Source: Undaria pinnatifida (lineage: Eukaryota; Sar; Phaeophyceae; Laminariales; Alariaceae). Taken from it: a stretch of DNA of 64,000 nucleotides. The notes beneath the pieces are model-generated. The model worked only from the letters and a program-made list of their open reading frames with translations. It was not told the origin of the DNA and made no database searches. Within the stretch, counting starts at the first letter, position 1. Each line of letters starts with the position of its first letter. Below, piece after piece: positions 44,372 to 54,553 of the stretch. The stretch is taken from the NCBI GenBank assembly GCA_012845835.1, contig JABAKD010000030.1, positions 8,655,805-8,719,804 of the forward strand. The letters run 5' to 3'. Both the position numbers and the translations under genes were made by a program.

Positions 44372-45366
44372 TCAAATGTTCATCAGAAAATCCCGGTGAT
44401 AGCAAAAAGTCATATAGTCGAGCGGCTTTGTCAAGACGTCCGCATGCTGATCATCTGACTCGACATGAGTAATAACAAACTCCCCCTTAAAAATAAGCTC
44501 CCGCAAAAAATGATGTCGTACGTCAATGTGCTTCGAGTTCGACGTGCACACTGGATTTTGTGCTAGGTTCTTCGCCCCCTCGTTATCCTCGAAAACCGTA
44601 ATGCACGACGTACCAAACCCCGGAAAAATAAAATTCCACACATACCGTAAGAACATCGTCTCCTTAATGGTGTCTGCCAGTGCTACATACTCGGCCTCAG
44701 TGGTCGAAAGTGTGACGCATTTCTGGGTTCTCGAAAACCAGCAAACACATGCGCCCGCACACATTATAGCTCCACCTGAAACTGACCTCCTGTCTGCGGC
44801 TTTGCTGGCGTAGTCAGCATCTGCAAACGCTACCAGCTCAAGCCCACTCCCCTTTTGAAACGTAATACCAAAATCACTTGTAGAAAATACATACTCTAAA
44901 ATACCAATTGCTGTCCTCCAGTGTACTTCCCTAGGCTGGTTCGCGTACCTTGCTACCGCCCTCACCGCGTTTGCAATATCCGGTCGTGTTTGATTCGCCA
45001 GCCACATCAAACATCCTACCAACTCGCGAAAAGGCCAATCACCCACAGGTTCATTCTTGTCGAACTCCTCGAGTTTCAGACCAGTCGAAAGTGGGGTATT
45101 CCTTCCAGAACTAACGTCAAACCTCGCCGCGGTGTTTTCAGCGAAAGCTTGTCGCGAAATCGTCAAAGTACCAGCATCCCAGTTCCTCGAAAAACGACAA
45201 CCAGCATACCACCGCAACTCGCCCAGATTGTTGATCGGAACAAGACGGTTAAGATCTTCACAAAACTGGTCGCATCTAGCCTTAAGCCCTACTGCAAAAA
45301 TATCATCCACATGCACTACTGTTACTATGGAAACAGAGCCCGACTCGACCAATCGCAAGATACACG
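44372..45366 (-). pseudogene. Outer copia pol, C-terminal part: reverse transcriptase end and RNase H
   Basis: The frame begins where the inner element cut it and ends at a stop at 44372. It carries the polymerase motif VHVDDIFAVG (His in place of the usual Tyr of YVDD), then SRNWDAGTLTISRQAF and the tether region. RNase H follows with AFADADYASKAADRRSVSGG, TLSTTEAEYVALAD, and the C-terminal DNEGAKNLAQ...SKHIDVRHHFLRE. The frame is open throughout. Together with 51864-52253 it would give a continuous reverse transcriptase/RNase H, apart from one stop codon. Confidence 0.9.
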
Positions 45367-45915
45367 TGTTAGAAATGTGGTGGTGCCTGACCGATGACGG
45401 TCCTTAGAGGCTAACACAGAGTCGTGGGGAAACGAGCTCGAGCCTGACTGATGATGGTTTAGACGATGGTGGATCACTTTAAATGGGCTTTCGTTGGGCC
45501 AACAAAAACTTATGTCACTATGGACTGTCCAAGTCCAGATGCAAATGTGAAGAGTGAACTCGATGTGCAAGCACTCGTGTCTCTTTCTTTTTTACTCTAA
45601 CAGATCATCTCGTATGGTGGTATCCACTACATACGACACCCAGGTCAATCTTGCAATCTTACGCACGTGACGAAGTAAACACTTCGATCTTCGGCACGTG
45701 ACCTAGTCAACGCTTTGATCTTGCGCACGTGACCCGTCAACGCGTTATTACTTGGTGGAACGCAGTACCATATATGTGTCCTCTTCCATACCAAAGAAAA
45801 CAACTTCTATCACATGGTTCGACAGCTTACCCAGTACTCTGCATACACAGATTTTACTATGTAATGAACATCTACCTATATACGATGGATTCCATGTGAA
45901 TCGTACTCTTTAACA
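45367..45915 (-). repeat. Inner copia 3' LTR
   Basis: 549 bp with TGTTAG...TAACA ends. It matches 51315-51863, with differences noted near 45424 (g/c) and near 45542 (a/g). It carries three spaced gcacgtgac motifs within 45660-45735 that could bind a host factor. Confidence 0.95.
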
Positions 45916-46239
45916 CTCCTCCTTAGATGAAATTGCCATAATAAATATGTTAGGCCATAATTACCCTTGTAGCAGACTGGTTTAAACCGTAGTTTGGCAA
46001 AATACCGTGTCAGAGTGTGTTATCTTTCTCTGCTCGGCTTTACTCTACTTTCCTTGTCTAAGGCGTTATTTGCAGAAACAAGATCGTGTCAGAGTGTGCT
46101 CCTATTTCTCCTCAGCCTGCGTATGCTATGTTTTAGATCATCCGAAGATCATTTCACCGTCCCCCCGTTGGCCGGTAGGTTCTCTCTAGCGATATTGTAT
46201 AACTCAGCTCTCACATCCTCAAATAAACCCGACCTAGTT

Positions 46240-46690
46240 GTACTCCGTACGCTGCACGACGAGCCACACGGAGCGGCTGGACCTTTCCCTCTACTCAAAA
46301 ACTCAATTTTGTATAACCAAATTGCTCTCCGAAAAGACTGACGATTAAAGTCCGTACCCCGAAATCAATATATAACTATCCTCAATCTGAAAAAAGAAAA
46401 CGCATGAAATATTCATCAGAAATTCCGGTGATAGCAAAAAACTGTGTAGTCAAGCACCTTTGTCAAGACGTCTGCATGCTGATCATCCGACTCGACATGA
46501 GTAATAACAAACTCCCCCTCAAAAATAAGCTCCCGCAAAACGTGGTGTCGTAAATCAATGTGCTTCGAGTTCGACGTGCACACTAGGTTTTGCGCTAGGT
46601 TCTTCGCTCCCTCGTTATCCTCGAAAGCCGTAATGCACGACGTACCAAACCCCGAAAAAATAAAATTCCATACATACCGCTCCAAGTGAC
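46240..46690 (-). pseudogene. RNase H/3' fragment of the outer copia family inside the inner element
   Basis: It encodes FSGFGTSCITAFEDNEGAKN, then SKHIDLRHHVLRELIFEGEF, nearly the same as 44380-44680 of the outer element. The match continues through the non-coding part after the stop (tcaaaaactcaa...ccggtgatagcaaaaa). The changes differ from the outer copy, so it came from a relative and not from this copy. It lies between the inner RNase H and the inner 3' LTR. Confidence 0.85.
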
Positions 46691-47185
46691 TTATCGGAGT
46701 AGTCTTCGACGCCTTGCTTGACGGGCCAGTTGGCGATCTCCGCCGCTGCCTCTTATCTCTGTAGTTTTTTTTTGTTTTCAAAGAAAAGAAACCTGTCGTA
46801 CAAGTGTGTTCGCCGTTCTTGTCCCGTTGCTATACTGTCGTCGGAAATATCCCCGGTGTGAACCTCCTCGCGTTCCGGGTTGTCGGACATGGTGTAGATG
46901 TTGATATAGTAATGTGTGATGATGACGTGTGGCTTCGTCCAAATGGCTCCTCCTGATCTCGATCCATCTTGCTGTCGAATTCGTGTATTTGTAAAAAAAA
47001 AGCACGTTGTCGTCACAACTTGGTATCCGTTCAGGTCGATCTTGGATGATTTCCTTTTTTCTTTATTTGTCGTTTCTTGACGTGTACTCATTGTCGTCTT
47101 CATTGTGGAATCTCTTCCTTTGGGTCGATCTTGAGTTGCTCGTTCCCTCCTTGGATCTCCTTTCTTGTGTTGTATACGATAAGGT

Positions 47186-48301
47186 TCAGTAGGTGCCGAT
47201 GCGTGTTCTTCGTGGGGAACTTAGCCCTACGTCTGCCAGTTGTTTCTGTTTTGCCACGTGGTGGATGGTAATTTTACCGTCCTTGATTAGCTCCGTCAAG
47301 AAAAAGAAGCGCAGAGCGATGTGTTTCGTGCGAGAGCTGTAGGTGCTGTTTCCTGCTATGTGTAGGGCTCCGGTGTTGTCGCCAAAGAGCGGTACACTTT
47401 CAAACAGCTTTCCAAATCCCAGCTCGGCCATCATGTTCGGTAGGTACACCGCTTCCTTTCTTGCGTGTGCCATCGAGATGAGTTCCGCCTCAAGAGTCGA
47501 CTGCGCCGTCACGTTCTGCAGCGCAGTCTTGAAGCTCAGTGGTCCTTCAGCCAGCATGAACAAGTAGCCGGAGGTTTACTTGCCGTTGTCTGGGTTATTT
47601 CCCCAGCTCGCATCGCAATACCCCGTCATTTACGAAACACCCTGTCTTGTACGTGATTGCCAGGCCCATATCTCCCTTAAGGTAGCGGAGAAGATGCTTT
47701 GCTGCTGTCATGTGTAATTTGGATGGTTTGCTCATGGCAGTTGGTTGACGGCGTAGGTGATATCGTAGCGCGTGCATTGGCTCAGGCACATCAGAGACCC
47801 CGTGATGGCCTGATAAAGTTGGATGCCCGTAGAGTCTAGCAGCATCGTGTCCGATTGCTTGAGGGATAACTCCGGTCCTGCTCCCGTCGTGTGCACTGGG
47901 TTGCATTCTGCCATGCCAAATCGCGCCAGGACTGACTTGGCGTAATGCTCTTGGCTAATGGTCCGAGTCTTAGCCTCCCTGTCTCTGGTGAATTGTATGC
48001 CTAGCACCATCGAGACGTCCCCAATGTCGGTCATGGCGAATCGGTCCATCAGCTGGATTTTGAGGTCCCTCAGTAGCGGCGTGTTTTTTCCAAGAAGAAG
48101 GAGGTCGTCTACGTACATGGTCAGAACGCTGAGGTTGTCGTTTGAGCCGAAGATGTAGACACATGGATCAGACGCAGCCGCTGTGAACCTGATATCCCTC
48201 AGTGAATCGTCGATGGTGTTGAACCAGTTGCGAGGGCTTTGACGAAGTCCGTACAGGCTCTTCTTGAGTTTCATCGTTGGGACGTCCAGTTGTAGCTTCA
48301 A
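47186..48301 (-). pseudogene. Inner copia pol: reverse transcriptase end and RNase H, frameshifted
   Basis: 48301-47732 has KKSLYGLRQSPRNWF, the polymerase site MYVDDLLLLG and IQFTRDREAKTRTISQEHYA. A frameshift near 47735-47760 moves to a frame with KLHMTAAKHLLRYLKGDMGL. A further shift leads to 47563-47186, which has RNase H motifs TAQSTLEAELISMAHARKEA, LFGDNTGALHIA and SSRTKHIALRF. At least three frame changes are needed, counting the one at about 48300, so the product is broken. Confidence 0.9.
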
Positions 48302-50033
48302 GCGATTCGTAGCCTGGAAGAGTCTTCACATACACCTCCTTCTGCACTTCGGCGTTTAGAAACGCCGTCTGTACATCAAGCTGGAATACTTTCCAGTCCT
48401 CGCTCGCAGCTATGGCAAGTGCCATGCGAATGCTCTGGATACGGCATACTGGTGCATATGTGCAGCCAAAGTCGATTCCCGGTACTTGTCCCCAGCCCTG
48501 AACCACAACTCTACCTTTCAGCGGGTGATCGGCTTTGACCTTAAAGACCCGTTTGGTCCCGACCACCTTTTGCTCCGGTGGTACTGAGTCTGGAGATACC
48601 AGATCGAAGACTGCGTGTTTCTGGAGGCTGTCCACTTCCTTGTTTGTGGCTTCTTTCCACTTGGTCGTCTGTGGCGATTCCGTCGCCTCCTTGAACGTGT
48701 TCGGGATCGTAATGACCTCCCCATCCGAACTGTGCTCACAGACGGGGTTATCTAGGGCGTAGTCAAGGTATACTTCCATCCTGTGCTCTTGTGCCCCATC
48801 TGACCTGTGTTCTGTTTCACCTACCAGCGCGTATTCCATCGTGCTTTGTTTCTCGTGCGCTACCTCTGCGTCACTTACCATTGGGCTAGTGAGCAATCCC
48901 AGGTTACGCAGTTCTCGCTGCTGGTGAAGGTAGAGTCTTTTGCGTGAGACCGGACTTACGGCATAATTTGCGCGTGTGCCCAACCATGTTGCGCCTCCGA
49001 GTTCGTGGTCTGTCGGCCATGCTCCTGTCCTGATCGTTTCGAGCGTCTCGTCACTGCCGGCGCCTTCGGCTACCGGCTCCTCCTCGCCAGCTGATGTTGA
49101 GTGGTCCAAATTTCTACTCGTGAGCTTCGACACTGTCTTCAGGAGGCTGTCTATCTCTTCGCGGTACGTGATACAGATGTCTTGGGTGTTTTCTCCCAGC
49201 GAGCTGTCTTCGTAAGTACTGACGGCGTCGCCAGTGGTGTTGCCCCCTGTGGAATCAGCCAGTGTCGATGCTGGGGTCTCGATGAAGGCGACGTTGCGGC
49301 TCTCTGTCACTCGCGTCGTCTTGTTTCTATATATCTGGTATGCTGTGCTGTTCAGGCTGTACCCACAGAGTACCCCTTCGCAGGTCTTGTCCTCGAGTTT
49401 GGGCAGCAGCAGCAGCAACAACAGCAGCAGCAGCAGTGCTAAGAAACGATTATGTCTCCCAGGTGTGACCAAGCCTACATGTTCTACCGGATGCTTGTTG
49501 CCGTCCGTGTCGATGATTTTTCCCGAAATCGTACCGGTCGCTGTTCCCGGTAGAACGTGTCGTCCTGCGATCAGTATCTTGTGGGGTTTCTCGAGTGGCT
49601 TGTAGTTTAGCAGCTTGTCCTTCAGACCCGGGTGAAGTTCATCATCAAAGCAGTGCCCGGATGTTCCACTATCCATCACCATGGTCAAGGTTTTCGGAGC
49701 AAGTCTGGGTGTGTCAGCACTAGTCTCCCTTCTCTCGGTTGGTTGCGCAGTTTCCTGAAACTCTGCTGATGGGGTCCACCCAGCCGTCACGAAGGCATAC
49801 CCAGAGTCGTCTTCTTCTTCCGCCGCCGTCGACTCAGTCGCTGTGTGAGCACTTTGTACTTTTCCCTGTGGTTGGTTCTCCTCATTGTGCTTCTCTTTCT
49901 GAGCGTTGCACTCGGCATCGCTGTGTGTCGTAGAGTTGTGTAGCGAGCACCATTTTGGTGTATCAGATCGCTTCTTCTTGCTGTTTGTGCAGTCTAGCTG
50001 CAAATGTGTCCGAATTCTTGGCAGTTGTAGCAT
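48302..50033 (-). pseudogene. Inner copia pol: protease and reverse transcriptase start, integrase core missing
   Basis: The frame opens with the gag-end motif WCSLHNSTTHSDAEC, an acidic linker, then the aspartic protease site VMDSGTSGHCF. Where the integrase zinc and DDE domains should follow, there is only LVTPGRHNRFLA, a Leu run encoded by CTG/TTG repeats (plus-strand CAG, 49404-49436), and GVLCGYSLNSTAYQIYRNKT, which is the usual tail of the integrase region. The reverse transcriptase then starts with KEVDSLQKHAVFDLV and VFQLDVQTAFLNAEVQKEV. Several hundred residues are therefore missing. Confidence 0.9.
49404..49436. repeat. CAG/CAA repeat at the integrase deletion junction
   Basis: Eleven CAG or CAA triplets on the plus strand encode Leu on the coding strand. 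The repeat lies exactly between the protease part and the integrase tail. Confidence 0.9.
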
Positions 50034-50767
50034 CGTACCTTCCGTGATCCTTTGGTGGTTGTCATTGCCGCTCCTCTACCGGCTAGCTTGCTTACATGTC
50101 CTGGTCTCGAGAGTCGGTCGATGTACAAGTTTCTCATCATTGATCGAATCTCGTTAATGCCAAAGTTTGGGCTGTGAAAGCTCGTCATCTTTACGAACTC
50201 GTAGTCGTCGGTCAGGCCTTGCAATAGAATGTCTTCAAACCTCTCGTCCGAGATTTTTTCTCCCATTTCATGCAGCCGCCCTCGAATCTCCAATAACTTG
50301 ATGGTATAGTCGTCAGGATCTTGCCCTTCCTCCATCCGGAAGCTCACAAGCTTCTCGTAGCAGGCTCGACGTGATTCCTTGCTGTTGCTGCTGTACTTGG
50401 TATACAAAGCATTCCACGCCTTCTGTCCGTGTCCCAGACCCCCCGCCGAAGTCCTGTCTTCATATTGCCGAACTAGTGTAGCTGAAGGGCCACTCGTGAC
50501 AAGGTAAAGTACGGAGAAGAGGGTCTCGCACGCTCGGTTCCAGCGTTGAATTTCCACCAGATTCGTCGGAGTGTTCGGGGTGTCACTGTCTGTGACTGCT
50601 GGTACCGGTTCAATCGATCCGTTCAGAACATCAAACACGTCTTTGTTTGACATAGACAAGACTACGCGGGTCTTTGAGCTCCATTCGCGATAGTTCTCCG
50701 GTTTGGTCCCATCAAATCTGGGAATATTCCTCATGGTCGATGTCACGACGTTACCGGGCTCCTCCAT
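49994..50767 (-). CDS. Inner copia gag (UBN2-type)
   Basis: A 257-codon frame from ATG. Features typical of copia gag are PRFDGTKPENYREWSSKTRV, a central helical part (WNALYTKYSSNSKESRRACY, SFRMEEGQDPDDYTIKLLEI), and a zinc knuckle start CYNCQEFGH at the end. The frame stops inside the knuckle and coding resumes in the next frame at about 50033. That may be a mutation or a gag/pol frameshift. Gag would package the element RNA in virus-like particles. Confidence 0.88.
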   Translation of the reverse strand: MEEPGNVVTSTMRNIPRFDGTKPENYREWSSKTRVVLSMSNKDVFDVLNGSIEPVPAVTDSDTPNTPTNLVEIQRWNRACETLFSVLYLVTSGPSATLVRQYEDRTSAGGLGHGQKAWNALYTKYSSNSKESRRACYEKLVSFRMEEGQDPDDYTIKLLEIRGRLHEMGEKISDERFEDILLQGLTDDYEFVKMTSFHSPNFGINEIRSMMRNLYIDRLSRPGHVSKLAGRGAAMTTTKGSRKVRCYNCQEFGHICS

Positions 50768-50828
50768 GACTGCTCTAAGTGCGTTGCTTGCGCTGGCTCT
50801 GTACTGTCGTGTTTATTCTCGCGCTTGT

Positions 50829-51172
50829 AGCTCGATCCTGTCCGTGGGACGCCTGAGGCGTGCCGACCCGCTCGCCGGGCTTTCCTCTTCCCCTTTTTCT
50901 TTCAGCTCGATCTTGTACGCAGATCGCTTGAAGCGTGCCGGTCTGTCCACCGGGCTTCCTTTTCTCGTTCAGCTCGATCTTGTACGCAGATCGCCTGAAG
51001 CGTGCCGGTCCGTCCGCCGGGCTTTCTATTCTCGTTCAGCTCGATCCTGTACGCAGATCGCCTGAAGCGTGCCGGTCCGTCCGCCGGGCTTCTCTTTCTC
51101 GTTCAGCTCGATCCTGTACGCGGATCGCCTGAAGCTTGCCGGTCTGTCCGCCGGGCTCCCTTTTCCTTCGTG
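50829..51172. repeat. Five-copy 67-bp tandem repeat in the inner copia leader
   Basis: Units beginning agctcgatc at 50829, 50904, 50971, 51038 and 51105 include a tacgcagatcgcctgaagcg core and a ccgggctt end. Spacing is 75, 67, 67 and 67 bp. The array lies between the primer-binding site and gag, in the untranslated leader. Confidence 0.9.
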
Positions 51173-51295
51173 CACGTTGTTCCAGTGCCGTTCGACTCGA
51201 CTCACGTTTGGTTCCAAGTTTCTTGCGCAGTGTTTCAGCAAAACCACCAGTCTTGTGCTCCACCGCAGGGGATGTTGATGCGCTGTGTGTTACAC

Positions 51296-51314
51296 GCTAA
51301 CGAGGCTCATAACC
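51296..51314 (-). promoter_or_regulatory. Primer-binding site for a half tRNA-Met
   Basis: Directly inside the 5' LTR the plus strand reads gctaacgaggctcataacc. This contains the Met anticodon loop CTCATAA with stem bases on both sides, and not a tRNA 3' end. Drosophila copia is known to prime from a tRNA-iMet fragment cut in the anticodon loop, and its site lies in the same position. The tRNA of this organism was not available for comparison. Confidence 0.75.
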
Positions 51315-51863
51315 TGTTAGAAATGTGGTGGTGCCTGACCGATGACGGTCCTTAGAGGCTAACACAGAGTCGTGGCGAAACGAGCTCGAGCCTGACTGAT
51401 GATGGTTTAGACGATGGTGGATCACTTTAAATGGGCTTTCGTTGGGCCAACAAAAACTTATGTCACTATGGACTGTCCAAGTCCAGATGCAGATGTGAAG
51501 AGTGAACTCGATGTGCAAGCACTCGTGTCTCTTTCTTTTTTACTCTAACAGATCATCTCGTATGGTGGTATCCACTACATACGACACCCAGGTCAATCTT
51601 GCAATCTTACGCACGTGACGAAGTAAACACTTCGATCTTCGGCACGTGACCTAGTCAACGCTTTGATCTTGCGCACGTGACCCGTCAACGCGTTATTACT
51701 TGGTGGAACGCAGTACCATATATGTGTCCTCTTCCATACCAAAGAAAACAACTTCTATCACATGGTTCGACAGCTTACCCAGTACTCTGCATACACAGAT
51801 TTTACTATGTAATGAACATCTACCTATATACGATGGATTCCATGTGAATCGTACTCTTTAACA
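51315..51863 (-). repeat. Inner copia 5' LTR
   Basis: 549 bp, matching 45367-45915. The target duplication acacg follows at 51864-51868, where the outer reverse transcriptase frame resumes. Confidence 0.95.
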
Positions 51864-53505
51864 ACACGCATCAGCTAGGCTCTGCTCAAATCCAAGACTC
51901 TTCATGTGGGTGATAAGATGGTTATGCCACGACCTCGACGCTTGTTTCAAGCCATAGAGACTGCGATTTAACCTGACTATCTTACCGGACATTTCACCAC
52001 AACCAGGGGGTAGTCGCATAAAAATATCCTCGTCCAGACTTGACTGAACGAATGCTTGCTCGGCATCAAAATGACACAAATCCAAACCCAACTCACATGC
52101 AATAGCACCCAACAAACGAAAACAAGACGCAGCAGGTGTCGGAGAAAAAGTCTCAAAGAAATCAATACCTTCACGCTGCTTAAAACCTCGCGCCACCAGT
52201 CTCGACTTCGCTCGAACCACATAGCCGTGCTCGTTGGACTTCCAGGCAAACACCCATTTCGCTGAGATAACGTTCAGTCCGTCTGGTTGCTACATCTCCC
52301 CAAACGTTCCCGCGCTCGCCAGTCCGCGGTACTCCTTTTCCATCGCCTGCCTCCAAACAGCCGAATACTCATCCGCACATGCTTCAGTATACGAGTTTGG
52401 CGTTGAAAGCTCGCTCACCGGGCGTGTGGGAAAAGGGGGACTATCATGCGGCGGGGCTTGGTGAAAAAGCACGTGACCTATGCCTTCTCTCGCTGCCATT
52501 AACGACAGCAGCCCATGCCCCGCAGCCTCTCTGTTCCGCGCAGTCTCGCCCCTAGTTCTGCCTAGCTGCACATCATCACCATCCGAGCCCGCCTCAGCCT
52601 TTCGGTGTCGCACTGTCTCTCCCCTGGTCCTGCCCCGCTGCACACCGTCATCCTCCGGGTCCGGGTTATAACTACCCAGCTCCCGAGCAGCACGCCTTGA
52701 AAACTGTGGCTGCAGTGGCTGTTGCGGCGGTAACGGCGGTGACGACGGCGGTTGCGGCGGCAGCGGCGACGGCGGCGGCGGTGACAGTGGCGGTGGCAGC
52801 GGCGGTGACGATGACGGCGGCTGTAACGGCGACGGCGACGGCGGCGGCGGTGTCGGCGGTGGCGGCAGCGGTGACGGTGGCGGTGGCAGCGGCGGTGACG
52901 ATAACGGCGGCTGTGACGGCGACAGTGACGGCGGCGGCGGTGGCGGCGGCGGCGGCGGTGTTGACGGCGGTTGCGGCGGCAATTCTTCTTTGTATGCGTA
53001 GCAATCCTCTGACAACTGCCTTTCCTGCAGATGGGGCGTCTGGGGCAGCTGCTGCCTCTGCAACAACTTTTTCTTTCCAGCGCCGTCGCCACCAGCGCCA
53101 TGCAGATCTACCAGCTTCGGCTCATGTTTGGCTTTGCTGGGACCGCGCAGTCGCTGCTGGGGCGAAACACCCTTACTCTCCTTCTCTCTCTCTCCTCTTT
53201 CGCTCTCTCTCTCGCTCTCTCTCATCCTCGAATAAAGTCACTTTTTCGTCCATTTTCCGCACTACATTTGCGTGAAGCTCGTGCTCCTCGCGGAGAAGTC
53301 GTAATGCGTCATGCATCATCGACACCCGCCAGGACCAAAACGAAGTCAGGCCATACACCTCTTCAGTATATGACGCTCGCAGGGCTGCCTCAGCGAGTCC
53401 GACCTCTCTCTCCCGATTCTGCAATGCTATCTGGATCTTGAGCCGTTTTATATCCTCTTTTAAATAATCTACAGCAGTAATGCCAGAATCCCCCGGACCT
53501 GACAT
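51864..53505 (-). pseudogene. Outer copia gag-like region and reverse transcriptase start
   Basis: Coding starts at ATG 53505 (MSGPGDSGITAVDYLKEDIK), a helical, charged, coiled-coil-like stretch. A GA-rich microsatellite at about 53185-53225 shifts the frame. Then follow a Pro/Pro-Ser-rich low-complexity stretch (52690-52990), and RT start motifs SAVWRQAMEKEYRGLASAGT. An in-frame TAG lies at 52292-52290, after which AKWVFAWKSNEHGYVVRAK, DAEQAFVQSSLDEDIFMRLP and RSLYGLKQASRSWHNHL run up to the inner insertion. No protease or integrase motif lies between the gag-like part and the RT, leaving only about 1.3 kb there. Confidence 0.85.
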
Positions 53506-53578
53506 GGCTCTTCCCCAACTCTGTAGGCTGGCCTTGGCTTCGCTTACCAATAGAAATCAACCGGCTGTCACACTAGTG

Positions 53579-53852
53579 TGTTGATAGATCTCCAAAGGTG
53601 TACGCGTAGCTGGCGCGGGAAGGCGTGATGATGACTCCAGACGGTGACACAGAACTCTTATATTATCCAGCCGTCGAGCCTGACTCGGTCTCATATGGAG
53701 CAAAACTACGAGTGACAGCTCATGGCAAATCATGCCGGGAAACATCCGGCCAAACAATCCCCTTACACCTTATACATGAATCCCTTACCAACATACGGAA
53801 CTCCATGATATAAGATGGATCATAACCGTCATGTTCATGAGGACAATCAACA
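53579..53852 (-). repeat. Outer copia 5' LTR
   Basis: 274 bp with TG...CA ends, nearly identical to 43424-43697. The adjacent inner sequence (ctagtgtgacagcc on the minus strand) should be the primer-binding site, but no tRNA match was certain. Confidence 0.95.
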
Positions 53853-54553
53853 GTGCCCGATCTGTTTCTCGATGTTTTTCGACGTTATTCTTGAATTGTT
53901 CGGCGTTGTGTGAGTTAAACTCGTTTTTTTACAGCCTGTGCTTGAACCATGCCGCGGAACGCCCGCCAAAACAGTCGGCCCAAAAATGTCCGTATTTCGC
54001 CCCTTTGACAGGGGGAAAAAAGTGGCGAAAAGGTGTGGAATAGACTAGACTATATCTATAGACTAGACTATATAGTCTATGTGCTGTGTTTGTCTTCATT
54101 TTCAGAAATTCAGCAAAACGTCAGACAATGTAGGGCCCCGTCGGCGAGGTGGGAGTGTACTGGGGGGCGAGTCCATGGGTAGTGAGCAGGCAGGGGACTG
54201 CACTAGGACGTTTTCATACCTTGTTCTGATCATTCTCAGGAAACAACTTAAACAAATCTCGAAACATTCCAAAATATTGCCTAAATTGGGTATATTTCGA
54301 CCCATTTTAGGTATTGAAATACAGCTTTTTTTTCCCATTACATTCGTCTTCGTTTCACCTTTGTAACGAACCCGGATACAACATCGTCACCAACACCGTT
54401 GTACCCAAACAACCGAATGCCTAGTGACGAACGTAACGGCTTTCTCAAGGCGCCAACGAACACCACAAAAAAGGTGGACGAAAAGCACTTCGTCAGGACG
54501 TTCATCCCGCTGGTTGAAGTTGTATTTAGTTAAAACAACAACCACCCATATAT
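53853..54553. other. MULE interior downstream of the transposase gene
   Basis: No gene was seen. A small palindrome lies at 54040-54080 (repeated gactagactatat/tatagtcta). This should be the 3' flank of the transposase gene, and it continues the sequence cut at 43423. Confidence 0.4.

Larger units (their letters stand above)
45367..51863 (-). mobile_element. Inner Ty1/copia LTR retrotransposon
   Basis: LTRs of 549 bp at 45367-45915 and 51315-51863 begin TGTTAG and end TTTAACA, with two differences seen by eye. The 5-bp target duplication acacg flanks it exactly (45362-45366 and 51864-51868). A minus-strand purine tract (plus-strand ctcctccttag) adjoins the left LTR at 45916, and a primer-binding site adjoins the right LTR. 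Internal order from the right: 67-bp tandem repeats, gag, protease, truncated integrase end, reverse transcriptase, RNase H, then a non-coding stretch with a captured fragment of another copia. Several frameshifts break pol, so this copy cannot make its own proteins. Confidence 0.95.
43424..53852 (-). mobile_element. Outer Ty1/copia LTR retrotransposon, interrupted
   Basis: The LTRs at 43424-43697 and 53579-53852 are each 274 bp, begin TGTTGAT, end AATCAACA, and differ at two positions by eye. The flanking pentamers gtgtc and gtgcc agree at four of five bases, consistent with a target duplication carrying one change. A purine-rich tract (minus strand) adjoins the left LTR at 43698-43709, so the element runs right to left. 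Between the LTRs are a coiled-coil gag-like frame, a Pro-rich stretch, reverse transcriptase and RNase H. No protease or integrase core was found. A second copia element (45367-51863) splits the reverse transcriptase. Confidence 0.93.

Noticed and set aside
52562-53101. Arg/His-rich and Ala-rich frames over the outer copia
   Set aside because: These are other frames of the CGG/CAG-like repeat that encodes the Pro-rich stretch. No motif supports them.
53560-53578. Half tRNA-Asp primer site for the outer copia
   Set aside because: ctgtcac resembles a tRNA-Asp anticodon loop, but the flanking bases do not form the stem, so no primer was assigned.
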